64,000 bases of DNA from JASJAR01 sp038530285 (lineage in GTDB: Bacteria > Pseudomonadota > Alphaproteobacteria > Rhodobacterales > Rhodobacteraceae): NCBI GenBank assembly GCA_038530285.1, contig JBCBCY010000004.1, positions 1 through 64,000 of the forward strand, given 5' to 3'. Under the pieces are notes generated by a model. The model saw nothing but the letters and a program-made list of their open reading frames with translations. It did not search any database and was not told the DNA's origin. A program made the position numbers and the translations under genes. This document shows, one piece after another, positions 1 through 9,067 of this stretch. Position 1 is the stretch's first letter; each line of letters begins with the position of its first letter.

Positions 1-656
1 ATGGCCATACGGTGCAGCAAGACCGCTTCGCCCCGGCGCAATGGCACCTCGCGGCGCGCGCAACGCGCAAACACTGCGCGGCGGGCGGCTTGGTAGGTCT
101 CTGTCACGTCGAGGTCCGGCCAGGCGTCCGGCGGCACCCCCGCGAAGCGGGCGGTGAAAGCGTCGCGGATGATGGCGGGGGATCCGTCCCAGACCACCAG
201 CGGGCTGGCGCCGGGGTCTGCATCTGTCAGGGCGATGCCAAGGATGAACGCGTGGGGCTCTTTGAGGAACCGGCGCCGGTCCGGGCCCAGGGGCAAAAGC
301 CCATCAAGATGGGCGCCGTCGCGGGTCAGGCGAAACCGGTGCTGGGCGGGGTCTTCGGACGCGCCGCTGCCGGGATAACCCGCACGGATCGCCGAGACCT
401 GCAGGGGGTGCCAGGGGGCATCGGCGATCCGGCGTGCGGCCGTGACGGCCTGACCTTGCGGCAGGACCCCATCCACACCGCCACGGGCATCGTTAGGCAG
501 GGCGTCGACGCCGACAAACCAGGTATTTTCCGCCCGCCACCAATGCGCAAGGCCGGGGTCGGCCAGGGCCAGGGCGGCGGCCTTGCGCGCCGCGGCCACC
601 CAGGGCGCCAGCGCGGGGTCGGCGCGAAAGACCTGGACCGTTGCCGGTGGGGTCAT
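1..656 (-). CDS. Phytanoyl-CoA/2OG-Fe(II) dioxygenase-like protein, C-terminus cut by window edge
   Basis: This reading frame is open from an ATG at 656 to the left edge, giving 218 residues with no stop. It starts MTPPATVQVFRADP. Later it carries RRFLKEPHAFILGIAL, then SPLVVWDGSPAIIRDAF, and ends near RRGEAVLLHRMA. The last stretch resembles the segment of PhyH-like 2-oxoglutarate/iron oxygenases just before the distal iron-binding histidine, which would lie outside the window. I do not see a classical proximal HxD pair, so the oxygenase call rests on overall pattern only. The ATG overlaps the dusA stop by four bases (ATGA), so translation is probably coupled to dusA. The substrate is unknown. 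Confidence 0.6.
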   Translation of the reverse strand, partial: MTPPATVQVFRADPALAPWVAAARKAAALALADPGLAHWWRAENTWFVGVDALPNDARGGVDGVLPQGQAVTAARRIADAPWHPLQVSAIRAGYPGSGASEDPAQHRFRLTRDGAHLDGLLPLGPDRRRFLKEPHAFILGIALTDADPGASPLVVWDGSPAIIRDAFTARFAGVPPDAWPDLDVTETYQAARRAVFARCARREVPLRRGEAVLLHRMA

Positions 657-1642
657 GCCGCGCGGGGGCGCATCGCCTCAAGCGCGTCTTCGAGCACCCC
701 AACCCCTGCCCCGGGCCGGTGGGCGTGCTCTGACAGGTGCCGCCGCCAGGCGCGCGCGCCCGGCTGGCCTGCAAAAAGCCCCAGCATGTGGCGGGTGACA
801 TTGGCAAGTTTGCCGCCCGAGGCGACGTGGTTGGCGATATAGGGGCGCATCGCAAGGGCCACATCTGCGCGACTGGGCGCATGGGTGTCCTGGCCAAAAA
901 TTTCCGCGTCGGCCCGGGCGAGCACCCGGTAGGGGTCGTGGTAGGCCGCGCGCCCGATCATCGCCCCATCGAGCCCGGCGGCGAGGTGGTCTTTGGCCTG
1001 ATCGAGCGTCTCGATCCCGCCATTGACCGAGATGTGCAGCGCGGGGAAGCGGATCTTCATCGCATGCACCAGGTCATAATCCAGCGGTGGAATATCGCGG
1101 TTTTCCTTGGGGCTTAACCCCTTGAGCCAGGCTTTGCGGGCGTGAATGGCAATCCGCGTGACGCCGGCATCCGCCAGGCGCGCGATAAAATCCGGCAAGA
1201 CGGTGGACGGGTCCTGATCATCGACCCCGATGCGGCATTTCACGGTCACCGGGAGCGGTTGGGCTTTGATCATCGCCGAAACGCAGTCCGCGACCAGGCC
1301 GGGGCGTTCCATCAACACCGCGCCAAAACACCCCGATTGCACGCGGTCCGAGGGGCAGCCCACGTTCAGGTTCACCTCGATATAGCCGGCCTCGGCCACC
1401 AGCGCGGCCGCGTCGGCCAATTCGCCCGGGTCCGAGCCCCCAAGCTGGCAGGCAACGGGATGTTCGGCGGGCGAAAAATCAAGCAGATGCAGCGCCCCAC
1501 CTCGCACCAACGCAGGCGCTGTGACCATCTCGGTATAAAGCAGCGTCTGGCGGGTGATGGACCGATGAAAGACGCGGCAATGCCGGTCGGTCCAGTCCAT
1601 CATCGGCGCGACGGACAATCTGGCGTGTTGATCTGTCTTCAT
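653..1642 (-). CDS. dusA: tRNA-dihydrouridine synthase A
   Basis: This flavoenzyme reduces specific uridines in the tRNA D-loop to dihydrouridine using NADPH. The 329-residue product begins MKTDQHARLSVAPMMDWTDR, where SVAPMMDWTD is the conserved FMN-site opening of the Dus family. The catalytic cysteine lies in VGCPSDRVQSG. HARKAWLKGLSPKENR is a DusA-type signature, and the FMN phosphate site follows in SVNGGI and GAMIGRAAY. The length is normal for DusA. An ATG at 1642 is preferred over upstream starts because the conserved N-terminus begins there and the 36 extra upstream codons look non-coding. It is followed with a four-base overlap by the truncated oxygenase-like gene. Confidence 0.95.
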   Translation of the reverse strand: MKTDQHARLSVAPMMDWTDRHCRVFHRSITRQTLLYTEMVTAPALVRGGALHLLDFSPAEHPVACQLGGSDPGELADAAALVAEAGYIEVNLNVGCPSDRVQSGCFGAVLMERPGLVADCVSAMIKAQPLPVTVKCRIGVDDQDPSTVLPDFIARLADAGVTRIAIHARKAWLKGLSPKENRDIPPLDYDLVHAMKIRFPALHISVNGGIETLDQAKDHLAAGLDGAMIGRAAYHDPYRVLARADAEIFGQDTHAPSRADVALAMRPYIANHVASGGKLANVTRHMLGLFAGQPGARAWRRHLSEHAHRPGAGVGVLEDALEAMRPRAA

Positions 1643-1893
1643 ACGTCTAAAATCTTCAAACCGTTGCGAGGCGAAGGTCCCAAGCTGAGCCGCACCCCAA
1701 TATCGCTGAATTTGCACGTTCTGCGACACCTTATTGCACACATAGCGCATAAGATGTTGCCAGCGTCATCAAGCTTCGCCTTGGTGGATACCGGGCCTAG
1801 TCAGAATGCAAAGGCCGCTCGGATGTGTGAAACGTCTGACCCACCCGAGGTTGGCATCGGTGAACGGACAAGGGGGGCGCCGAATGGATCCAG

Positions 1894-4800
1894 TCAGGGG
1901 GCGACAAACGCCCGTTGCGCCCTTGGCAGATCGCGCCAATGGGAAAATACGCGCGCCGTCGCCCCGACAGCTGACACCGCGTGCCCCTGCGCCAGGTCAG
2001 GAAACAGACCGATCAACTCAGCCCTTTGGGCCGCAGACAAGGCCGCAACAGCCTGGGGCCCGGGATAGAAACTTTCAGACGCTGCCCCGTTGGCGAAGAG
2101 GATCTCATGGCGCTCGCACGCGAGGTGGAAATACCTCACCCGGGTGCAGCCATGGGCAAACCGGGCTTTGCCACCGTGCATGCGGGCAAGATGCACTGCG
2201 CGGATCAAGCGTTCGTCGCCGTCCACGGACATCACCATTGCGTGCTGGCGCGACACAAGCAGCGGCGCGCGAGCGCCAACAAGGTGCGGCGACAGCCAAA
2301 TGGGCTTGAGTTTCGGATTGGCCGCAAGCGCACCGCGCCCAAGGCTGCGCGAGGTCACCCAGACAAGGGGTCGGGGGCCGTTGTCGCGCGTGAGCACCAG
2401 ATCGCCCGGACGCAAGTGTTCCACCGGCATATCCCCCGTTGGCGTCGCGATCAGCGTGCCGCCGGTGAAACAGACCACGTTCGTGTTGTCTGCCGTGAAG
2501 GCGCGTTTGCTGTCGGTGTTTTCAAAGGTGATCCCTTCGTTTTCGCCGAACCTGTCCTTGCCGGAATAATCAACCGTGCCGGCCCGGTCGCTGCTGTTGG
2601 ACTGGTTCAATTCCCCATCATCTTCGAAGTCCGCCCGCAGATCGGCAAGGGTGTCGTAGAACGCGCTAAGATCGATGAAGTCGTTGTTGGACGTGTCACC
2701 GTCGTTCAACGCGCCGGAATTTCCAGCGTTGAAATCGGTGATCGTGTCGGCGCCGTCGCCGACATCGTAGCCGAACTTGTCGTCACCATCCCCACCGGTC
2801 AGGCTGTCATTGTCCCGCCCACCGGTCAGGCTGTCAGCGCCCGTGCCACCGGTTATGACATCGTCACCGTCACCGCCGTAGAACTCATCCCTGGCGGCGC
2901 CGGCATTGCCGCTGGTGATCGTGTCATTGCCCGACCCGCCGTAAACCGTGTCATTGGAACTGCCGGCGTTGATACTGTCTTCACCGGCCCCCCCACGAAT
3001 GAGGTCATTGCCGCTTCCGCCATCGATGTCGTCGGCCCCATCGCCGCCTTCAATCGTGTCGTCGCCATTGCCCCCGATTATCGTGTCGTCGCCGGGCGAC
3101 CCGCCGGTCGGTGACGCGCCATCGTGATGAAGCGCGGCAACCTGTTGTGGCGAAAACTGCGCGTCGTAGACCGCGAATTCGTCGACCTGCCCGTCAAAGT
3201 GATTTTGCAGGTTATCAGCAACTGCATCACCGCTTTGCCATTGGTTCGCACCAACGGTCCAGGGCTCTGTATTGCCAGCCAACCCGCCGGTGTAGGGATC
3301 GCTGGCGGCTTCGACACCGTCGACGAAGACCGTCAAGCCATCGTCCCCGAACGTCACGGCCACGTGGTGCCATTCGCCTGGGTTCACCGTGCCGGACGGG
3401 GTTGTGGTGATGTGCGACGCGGTGTCCGATTGCAGCCGGACCCCAACCGATCCGGATGCCGTCAGATAGACCCTGAGATGCCCGCCGCCATCAAAATTCG
3501 TGCTGTCGCGCGAAACCAGAGTGTCGCCGTCGCCGATCGTATCGGCGTTGAACCGCACCGATACCGTGCCCTGATCGAGAGCGAAGGTCGGATCATCGGG
3601 GATTTCAACGTAGTCATCCGTACCATCGAGCACCAGGGCCGTTCCGTTGCCATCCCAGCCGGTTCCGCCCGTGGTCGCACCGTTCTGGTAGGTGCCATTG
3701 TGGCCGTTGCCGGTGGCGTCGGTCGCGGTCGCCGAGGCACCGTCTTCAAAGTCCAATAGCACGATGGGCGGCGGCAGGCCGTCGCCCAGGATGATATCGC
3801 TGCCCTCGCCGCCGTCGATCCAGTCGGCGCCGTCCCCGCCTTTGATGGTGTCACGGCCCGCGCCGCCATAAAGACTGTCGTTGCCCGCCCCGCCATCGAC
3901 GATGTCATTGTCACCACCGCCCACAAGCTGATCGTCGCCGCTGCCGCCCGCAACGGTATCATCTCCATCGGATGCCCAAATCGTGTCGTTGCCCGCGCCG
4001 CCGTCCAGATAGTCTGCGGTCGACGCATTGCCGTTGATTTCACCATCGATGTAATCGTCGCCATCCCCACCGAAAACGGTGCTGTCGCCGTAGCCGTATT
4101 CGATGGTATCGTTGCCGTCCCCAGCCTGAATGTAAGTGCCGGCACTGTCGGCCGTTGCGTCCACCACATCCGCGTGATCGGTCAGGATCAGCCGTTCAAC
4201 CTCACTGAAGTCGATCGTGTTGGTGCCATCGGTGATCGTGCCTTCTTCGTCGCCGGAATAGGTGACCGTGACCGGGCCGTTAACACCCGAAAGGTCGATC
4301 GTGTCAGTGTCTGTTCCGCCTTCGCCGCCGATGATCTGGTCGTTGCCAAATCCTTGCGTGACAATGAAGGTGTCCGCGTCGTCGCCGCCTTCCATTGTGT
4401 CGGAGCTGGACACCGGGTTTGCGCCTGAGGTGTCGAAGGTGGCCGAGCTTCCCGTCCCCCAAAGATTTGCATCCGTGCCACTTGTGCCGCCGCCGCTGAT
4501 CGTGGCGTCGGTTTCCGCTTCATAGGCGGTTTCGCCGACCGTAACGCTGTCAAGGTGCAGGTTGCGGTCGCCTGAGCTCTCTTCGTCGCCGGCAACGTAG
4601 TCGTTGACAAACCGCACCTCGACCGAGCCTGGGACCGCGCCGGAATAAGGGATCTCGACCGTTTGGAACGCGCCGGCCGCGCCCGAATCGAAAGCGGCGG
4701 TCCCGTCCTGGGCCCAAGTGACCTCGCCGGTGAAGATCAAGACCCCATCGGCGTAGACTTCGTACTGGGGATTGACGCCGTTGCGGGACGATCCGCCGAC

Positions 4801-7638
4801 CGAGACCGACAACGAAACCTCGGAACCTGCATTCGTTTGATGGACGAACGTGTCGTCGCCGCTGCCGCCACGCAGAAGATCGTTGCCCGCCCCCCCTTCG
4901 AGCCGGTCATCGCCGCCGCCGCCGTCGAACGTGTCGTCGCCAGCCCCGCCCGTCAGGCTGTCGGCGCCAAGCCCGGCATCGACCTGAACACCGGTCGTGT
5001 CCGCCGACGCATCGACCACATCGTCCTGCTCGGTCAGTGAAAGGGCTTCGACCTCGTAGAATTCGGCCACATCGATGCCATCGGTAAACGTGCCGGCACC
5101 CGCATCATTGAACGTGACCGTAATCGCCTGGTCGGTGTAGTCGAGAAAGTAGAAATCCAGCGTATCAACATCCGACCCGCCTTCGCCGCCATAGATCGTG
5201 TCGCTTCCGAAGTCCGAAACGACGTAGATCAGGTCCGACCCGTCCCCTGCATCGATGAAATCGAAGTCGCTGCGACTTGCCCACACCGTGTCGTCGCCGG
5301 CACCAGCATAGATCGTGTCTTCGCCGTAGCCGGCAGAGATACTGTCATTGCCGTCGCCGCCCAGGATGCTGTCATCGCCAAAGCTGGTCGAAATAACGTC
5401 GTCGCCGTCACCGCCTTCGACGACGTCATCGCCGTACCCGGCCGTGATCGTGTCATCACCACCGCCGCCATAGAGCGTGTCATGCCCGTCGCCGCCGGTG
5501 AGTTGATCGTTGCCACTGCTCCACGCGGTTTGCACATCGCCCGACAGAACCATCGTATGGCTGCCGGTTTGGTCGGTGAACGTGGCGGTGTCGGGATCGG
5601 CCACCCAATTCGCCACAAGGTTCGCATCCGACGTATCGGCCACGGGGGCCTTTACGGTTTCGGTCAGTTCGGACGGGCTGCGGATGTCATCGTAAAGACG
5701 CACGCCGTAAATCGTGCCGTGGAAATCCTGTGGGGCGTCATAGCCGCCGCCTTCCACATCCTGATCCTGTGCCAGGACAATTGTGCCGCCCGGATCAATC
5801 GTGGCGCCTGCCTGCAACGTGCCTGAATGCGCATTGACCCCGTCGACAAAGACGTCGAGCGCACCAGTGGCGCTGTCCCAGGTCACGGCCAGTGTGTGAA
5901 CATCACCATCGAACAAACCGGCCTCTGGCACGCCGGTATCATAAAGGTCGCCGCCAATCTCGACATGGATGCTGCCAGATTGTGCATTGATCCGAAACGC
6001 GTCGTCTTCGGTCGGTGTCGCGTAGGAAAAAAGGGTCGGAAAGTCCGTGGTGACGGTGCTTGAGAATGTGAGTTCAACCGTAAGCTCAGTGGACGGGAAA
6101 TCGCTGATGCCGCTGGCGACACCGACGCCGTCTTTGCCCGAGGCATTGAATTCGACGCCCGCAAGATCGCCGAGAAGCAGATCATCGTCATCACCACCAT
6201 CGAGGCTGTCGTTGTCGACACCCCCCATCAGCGTGTCAAATCCCGCACCGCCTTCGAGCGTATCGTCGCCTTGGGTCGCCACGATCAGGTCGTCCCCGGC
6301 CCCGCCGACCAGGCTGTCGTCGCCGGCGGCATTCATCAAGGTGTCGTTGCCGCCCCCGCCTTCAAGCGTATCTTGCCCGTCCCCTGATTTCAGGAAATCG
6401 GCACCTTCGCCCCCCGTCAGGCTGTCGTCACCCTCACCGCCGATCAGGGTATCGGCATCTTCACCGCCGATCAGGGTATCTGCACCTGCGTCCCCTTGAA
6501 GAAGATCCCCAGAGGTCACGAGATTTTCGATATCGCCGACACCCCCTTTTGCGAGGGTTTTGACCTCATCGCTGGTGAGTTGCGTATCGAAGACGGCAAA
6601 CTCATCGAGTTGCCCGTTGAAGTGGTTGATAAGTGCGTTTGCCACACCGTCGCCGGAGCTTTGTTGGTCGGCGCCCAGCGTCCAGGGTTCGGTGTTGCCC
6701 GCGATGCCGCCGGTGTAGCTGCTGGCGTCTGCAACTTCGCCGTCGATATAAAGCGTCAGCCCCTCTTCGCCGAATGACAGGGCCACATGGTGCCATTGGC
6801 CATCGGTGATCTGGCCGGGACCGGAGTTGAGCGTATAGGATTTGGACGTGTCCTGGATGCGCACCGATACGCTGCCATCGCCGCCAACAATCGCGCGGAC
6901 GTGCCCGCCGCCATCGAAAGACGAGCTGTCGCGCGAAAACAGCGCGTCGTTCCCATCAGCGGCGATGTCGGCCGCATTAAAGCGGATCGAAATCGTGCCG
7001 TTGGCCAGTTGGAACGCCGGGTCGTCGGGGATTTCGACGTATTGGTTGGTGCCATCAAGCACGACGCCGGTGCCTGACCCATCCCAGCCCGTGCCGCCCG
7101 CCGCAGCGCCGTTCTGGTAGATCCCGTCAAGACCGTTCGCTGCGTCGTCACTTGCTGCGCCAGACGCGCCGTCTTCAAAATTGAGGTTGATCAAGGGCAT
7201 TTTGCCCGCAGCCCCGCCTGCGCCGCCCTCGATCAGGTCATCGCCATCACCGCCAACAAGCGTGTCGCGCCCGGCGCCACCATAAAGCGTGTCGTGCCCG
7301 CCGCCGCCATCGACCACGTCAGACCCGCTGCCCCCGCTATAGTCATGATCATCAACCCCCAAGGTGAGGGCGTTGGCGCCGTCGGGTGCGATAACAACAT
7401 CAAACGAATGCGCTTCACCTTTGACAAGTGTCGCATCCGCCCCGCTGGTGGACGCGCCGCCAACAGAAAACGTCGTTGCGCCGTCGTCGATGACAAACCG
7501 GTTCGTTCCCGCGTCAAAGTCGAGCGTGAAATCCGCACCAAGGTCAGACATGTCAAGCGTGCTGCCGTTGGCAACGGTCAGGTTCGACCAGAAGCTCGGG
7601 TCGTTCCAGTTTTTCAAGGTGACAAAGACCGTGGCCAT
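1894..7638 (-). CDS. Giant RTX protein with three LamG-like domains, a CBM60-like module and a C-terminal Hint domain
   Basis: This is a very large acidic, Asp/Gly-rich protein of about 1914 residues, most likely exported by a type I system to the surface or medium. Approximate order: a unique N-terminal segment (1-100) with no signal peptide; RTX nonapeptides (100-143); LamG/concanavalin-like domain 1 (147-367); RTX block (377-492); LamG-like domain 2 (492-709); RTX blocks (710-933); a beta-sandwich resembling xylan-binding CBM60 modules (937-1053); RTX (1080-1286); LamG domain 3 (1290-1510); RTX (1512-1630); and a Hint domain opening VVCFTGGTLIATPTG with its cysteine near 1723. RTX motifs of the GGxGxDxLxG type bind calcium. 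The ATG at 7638 has an AGGAG about 12 bases upstream; an in-frame start at 7701 has no such support. Adhesion to or breakdown of algal polysaccharide is an inference; no catalytic domain is visible. Confidence 0.9.
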   Translation of the reverse strand: MATVFVTLKNWNDPSFWSNLTVANGSTLDMSDLGADFTLDFDAGTNRFVIDDGATTFSVGGASTSGADATLVKGEAHSFDVVIAPDGANALTLGVDDHDYSGGSGSDVVDGGGGHDTLYGGAGRDTLVGGDGDDLIEGGAGGAAGKMPLINLNFEDGASGAASDDAANGLDGIYQNGAAAGGTGWDGSGTGVVLDGTNQYVEIPDDPAFQLANGTISIRFNAADIAADGNDALFSRDSSSFDGGGHVRAIVGGDGSVSVRIQDTSKSYTLNSGPGQITDGQWHHVALSFGEEGLTLYIDGEVADASSYTGGIAGNTEPWTLGADQQSSGDGVANALINHFNGQLDEFAVFDTQLTSDEVKTLAKGGVGDIENLVTSGDLLQGDAGADTLIGGEDADTLIGGEGDDSLTGGEGADFLKSGDGQDTLEGGGGNDTLMNAAGDDSLVGGAGDDLIVATQGDDTLEGGAGFDTLMGGVDNDSLDGGDDDDLLLGDLAGVEFNASGKDGVGVASGISDFPSTELTVELTFSSTVTTDFPTLFSYATPTEDDAFRINAQSGSIHVEIGGDLYDTGVPEAGLFDGDVHTLAVTWDSATGALDVFVDGVNAHSGTLQAGATIDPGGTIVLAQDQDVEGGGYDAPQDFHGTIYGVRLYDDIRSPSELTETVKAPVADTSDANLVANWVADPDTATFTDQTGSHTMVLSGDVQTAWSSGNDQLTGGDGHDTLYGGGGDDTITAGYGDDVVEGGDGDDVISTSFGDDSILGGDGNDSISAGYGEDTIYAGAGDDTVWASRSDFDFIDAGDGSDLIYVVSDFGSDTIYGGEGGSDVDTLDFYFLDYTDQAITVTFNDAGAGTFTDGIDVAEFYEVEALSLTEQDDVVDASADTTGVQVDAGLGADSLTGGAGDDTFDGGGGDDRLEGGAGNDLLRGGSGDDTFVHQTNAGSEVSLSVSVGGSSRNGVNPQYEVYADGVLIFTGEVTWAQDGTAAFDSGAAGAFQTVEIPYSGAVPGSVEVRFVNDYVAGDEESSGDRNLHLDSVTVGETAYEAETDATISGGGTSGTDANLWGTGSSATFDTSGANPVSSSDTMEGGDDADTFIVTQGFGNDQIIGGEGGTDTDTIDLSGVNGPVTVTYSGDEEGTITDGTNTIDFSEVERLILTDHADVVDATADSAGTYIQAGDGNDTIEYGYGDSTVFGGDGDDYIDGEINGNASTADYLDGGAGNDTIWASDGDDTVAGGSGDDQLVGGGDNDIVDGGAGNDSLYGGAGRDTIKGGDGADWIDGGEGSDIILGDGLPPPIVLLDFEDGASATATDATGNGHNGTYQNGATTGGTGWDGNGTALVLDGTDDYVEIPDDPTFALDQGTVSVRFNADTIGDGDTLVSRDSTNFDGGGHLRVYLTASGSVGVRLQSDTASHITTTPSGTVNPGEWHHVAVTFGDDGLTVFVDGVEAASDPYTGGLAGNTEPWTVGANQWQSGDAVADNLQNHFDGQVDEFAVYDAQFSPQQVAALHHDGASPTGGSPGDDTIIGGNGDDTIEGGDGADDIDGGSGNDLIRGGAGEDSINAGSSNDTVYGGSGNDTITSGNAGAARDEFYGGDGDDVITGGTGADSLTGGRDNDSLTGGDGDDKFGYDVGDGADTITDFNAGNSGALNDGDTSNNDFIDLSAFYDTLADLRADFEDDGELNQSNSSDRAGTVDYSGKDRFGENEGITFENTDSKRAFTADNTNVVCFTGGTLIATPTGDMPVEHLRPGDLVLTRDNGPRPLVWVTSRSLGRGALAANPKLKPIWLSPHLVGARAPLLVSRQHAMVMSVDGDERLIRAVHLARMHGGKARFAHGCTRVRYFHLACERHEILFANGAASESFYPGPQAVAALSAAQRAELIGLFPDLAQGHAVSAVGATARVFSHWRDLPRAQRAFVAP
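3110..3770 (-). repeat. LamG coding unit 3 of the RTX gene, paralogue of unit 1
   Basis: This is the partner of the unit at 6540-7200. Conserved landmarks include LDFEDGAS, TGGTGWDG, YVEIPDDP, WHHVA, GNTEPWT and DEFAVYD. The middle LamG-like domain of the protein (about 5515-6165) is clearly more divergent, so the first and third units share a more recent origin. Confidence 0.8.
6540..7200 (-). repeat. LamG coding unit 1 of the RTX gene
   Basis: This segment encodes a LamG domain that is a close paralogue of the one encoded at 3110-3770. Both copies keep YVEIPDDP, FDGGGH, GNTEPWT and DEFAV at matching spacing, and both open with an FEDGAS motif. The similarity extends over about 220 codons, which indicates duplication of a domain-sized unit inside the gene. 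Confidence 0.8.
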
Positions 7639-7830
7639 GACTGCAAAGCTCCTGCGCGTGGGGCGCGTTCGGCCTGTCGTGGGGCGTCCGGCGGCAGGCA
7701 TTCGGAACAGGGGCTATCAGCGCGCGCCTAAAGTCCGCTTAAGGCGCGTTTACTTTCGCCGCCAAACTAGGGGCTCAGAACACTTTTTAGGGACTATTTT
7801 GGAGAGTTTGGGCCAGTCCTGGGCGCTGTC

Positions 7831-8427
7831 TCAGCCGCGCTTATGCGCCCAGATCCGCAGGTCGATCAAAACTTTCAAAGTGATGCCCAGCGCAACCGCC
7901 CCCAGCGCGTATTTCGAAGCAGGCTCCATCGCGCCTTCGATCAGCACCGCGTGGACCACCGTCGCGCAAACAGCCACAGTTGCCAAACCCGCGTGGCCAC
8001 GCCGCCAGACCCGCCAGGGCAGCCGCAGCCGCGCGCGCATCAAAGCAAGAACGCCGGCGGCAAAGATCGCCCACATCGCCACAACGCCCCAAAGCGAAAA
8101 CGGCGCGGGCGAGCGAAACAAAAGCACATCGATCACATCGGGCGGGCTGGTGATCCACAGGCCCGCAACATGAAGGATGACGCAGGCCAGCAGGCTGATC
8201 CCGACCCAGCGGTGGAGCCGCCGCGCACCCATGACCGACAGGCCGGGCATGGTGTGCCCCGCCAGCAGCGGCTGAAGCGGCATCAGCGCAAGGCCCAGGA
8301 TCCCCGCGAACCCCGCCAGAATGTAAATCGGCTGGCGAAATGCCAGATAGGGGCTGAACCCGGCCAGAAGCACAGGCAGGGCCAGCCCCAAAAGGACCGC
8401 GCCCCAAACCAGAACCGGGCGCGTCAC
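7831..8427 (-). CDS. Ferric-reductase-like transmembrane protein
   Basis: This 198-residue integral membrane protein has about five or six hydrophobic helices. It matches the ferric reductase-like transmembrane domain, also used by MsrQ-type haem b subunits, which passes electrons across the inner membrane. Candidate haem ligands are the histidines in RLHRWVG, ILHVAGLW, RRGHAGL and VVHAVLIEG. No flavin or NAD domain is present, so it needs a separate electron donor. I chose a GTG start at 8427 because GAGG lies eight bases upstream; the longer in-frame alternative at 8469 uses TTG and would overlap the preceding gene. It follows the Tat-exported protein gene after about ten bases, which suggests that the two act together. 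Confidence 0.75.
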   Translation of the reverse strand: MTRPVLVWGAVLLGLALPVLLAGFSPYLAFRQPIYILAGFAGILGLALMPLQPLLAGHTMPGLSVMGARRLHRWVGISLLACVILHVAGLWITSPPDVIDVLLFRSPAPFSLWGVVAMWAIFAAGVLALMRARLRLPWRVWRRGHAGLATVAVCATVVHAVLIEGAMEPASKYALGAVALGITLKVLIDLRIWAHKRG

Positions 8428-8437
8428 GTCAGAGGCC

Positions 8438-8926
8438 TCAGGCCGGTTCGAGGACGAAATGCGCCTCAAGGCTGGTTTGGTTGGGGCTGTCCATCAAAGG
8501 GCGCAGGAAGACGGTTTTGAACCCGGGGCTGTCATAGGCCAGATGCCCGTGGGCCTGGCCGAAGGCGGGCACGATCTGCGGCATTTCCAGCCGGTAGACG
8601 CCGTTTTCATCCGACAGCGTGGCGCCGTGGCTGTGGGCGTCGCGTTCATGGCCTTCGGTGGTATGGGCCCAGACCTGAATGCGCTGGCCTGCCAGCGGCG
8701 CGCCATCACCGGCCCGGCGCACGGTGCCGGTCATCCAAAACCCCCCGCCCCCGATGCGGGTGACAATGGGCGCCCCGGCGCGGTAATTGTTCGACCCGCC
8801 GCGCATGGATTGGGTGGGGGCCAGGCTTGCGGCCCGTGCTGGCACCAAAGCGCCCCCTGTCGTGGTGGCCAGAAGCGCGCCGCCTGTGGCCAGAAATGTC
8901 CGCCGTGTTTTCGAAGTCTCGGTCAT
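8438..8926 (-). CDS. Tat-exported intradiol-dioxygenase-like beta-sandwich protein
   Basis: This 162-residue protein starts with a twin-arginine signal (KTRRTFLATGG, a hydrophobic stretch, then ALVPARAAS), so it should be exported folded, probably with a cofactor. The mature part resembles the catalytic domain of intradiol ring-cleavage dioxygenases: TGTVRRAGDGAPLAGQRIQVW, then DENGVYRLEMP, then GQAHGHLAY. The tyrosine in NGVY and the H-x-H pair correspond to iron ligands of that family, but I cannot find the first ligand tyrosine. It may therefore bind metal without being a normal dioxygenase. It sits just upstream of the ferric-reductase-like membrane gene, suggesting a periplasmic redox pair. 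Function is unknown. Confidence 0.7.
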   Translation of the reverse strand: MTETSKTRRTFLATGGALLATTTGGALVPARAASLAPTQSMRGGSNNYRAGAPIVTRIGGGGFWMTGTVRRAGDGAPLAGQRIQVWAHTTEGHERDAHSHGATLSDENGVYRLEMPQIVPAFGQAHGHLAYDSPGFKTVFLRPLMDSPNQTSLEAHFVLEPA

Positions 8927-9020
8927 GGATCATGGTCCCTTAGCGAGGTGGCAGTATATCTTGCCCCGAAAGATAGGCCCTGCGGAGCGATGCGCCAAGC
9001 CAGCGGTGCCACATCGCGGC

Positions 9021-9043
9021 AAAAATCCGTCACGAAGCCGTGA
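9021..9043 (-). terminator. Weak hairpin plus T-run downstream of the malonate operon
   Basis: Read on the minus strand, TCACG-GCTT-CGTGA is followed within a few bases by five T. It begins about 25 bases after the stop of the enoyl-CoA hydratase gene. The stem has only five base pairs, so this is a weak candidate. Confidence 0.35.
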
Positions 9044-9067
9044 GGGGGGCTGCCCCGCGGCGAGGGG

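Noticed and set aside
1981..3114. Long plus-strand open frames (377 residues and others) opposite the RTX gene
   Set aside because: They are mirror images of Asp/Gly repeat codons. The minus frame contains intact RTX, LamG and Hint domains, while the plus products are Arg/Val/Pro-rich with no recognisable domain.
2750..6500. Regularly spaced short repeats that could suggest a CRISPR or satellite array
   Set aside because: Units are imperfect, in frame, and encode GGxGxDxLxG calcium-binding nonapeptides; there are no unique spacers.
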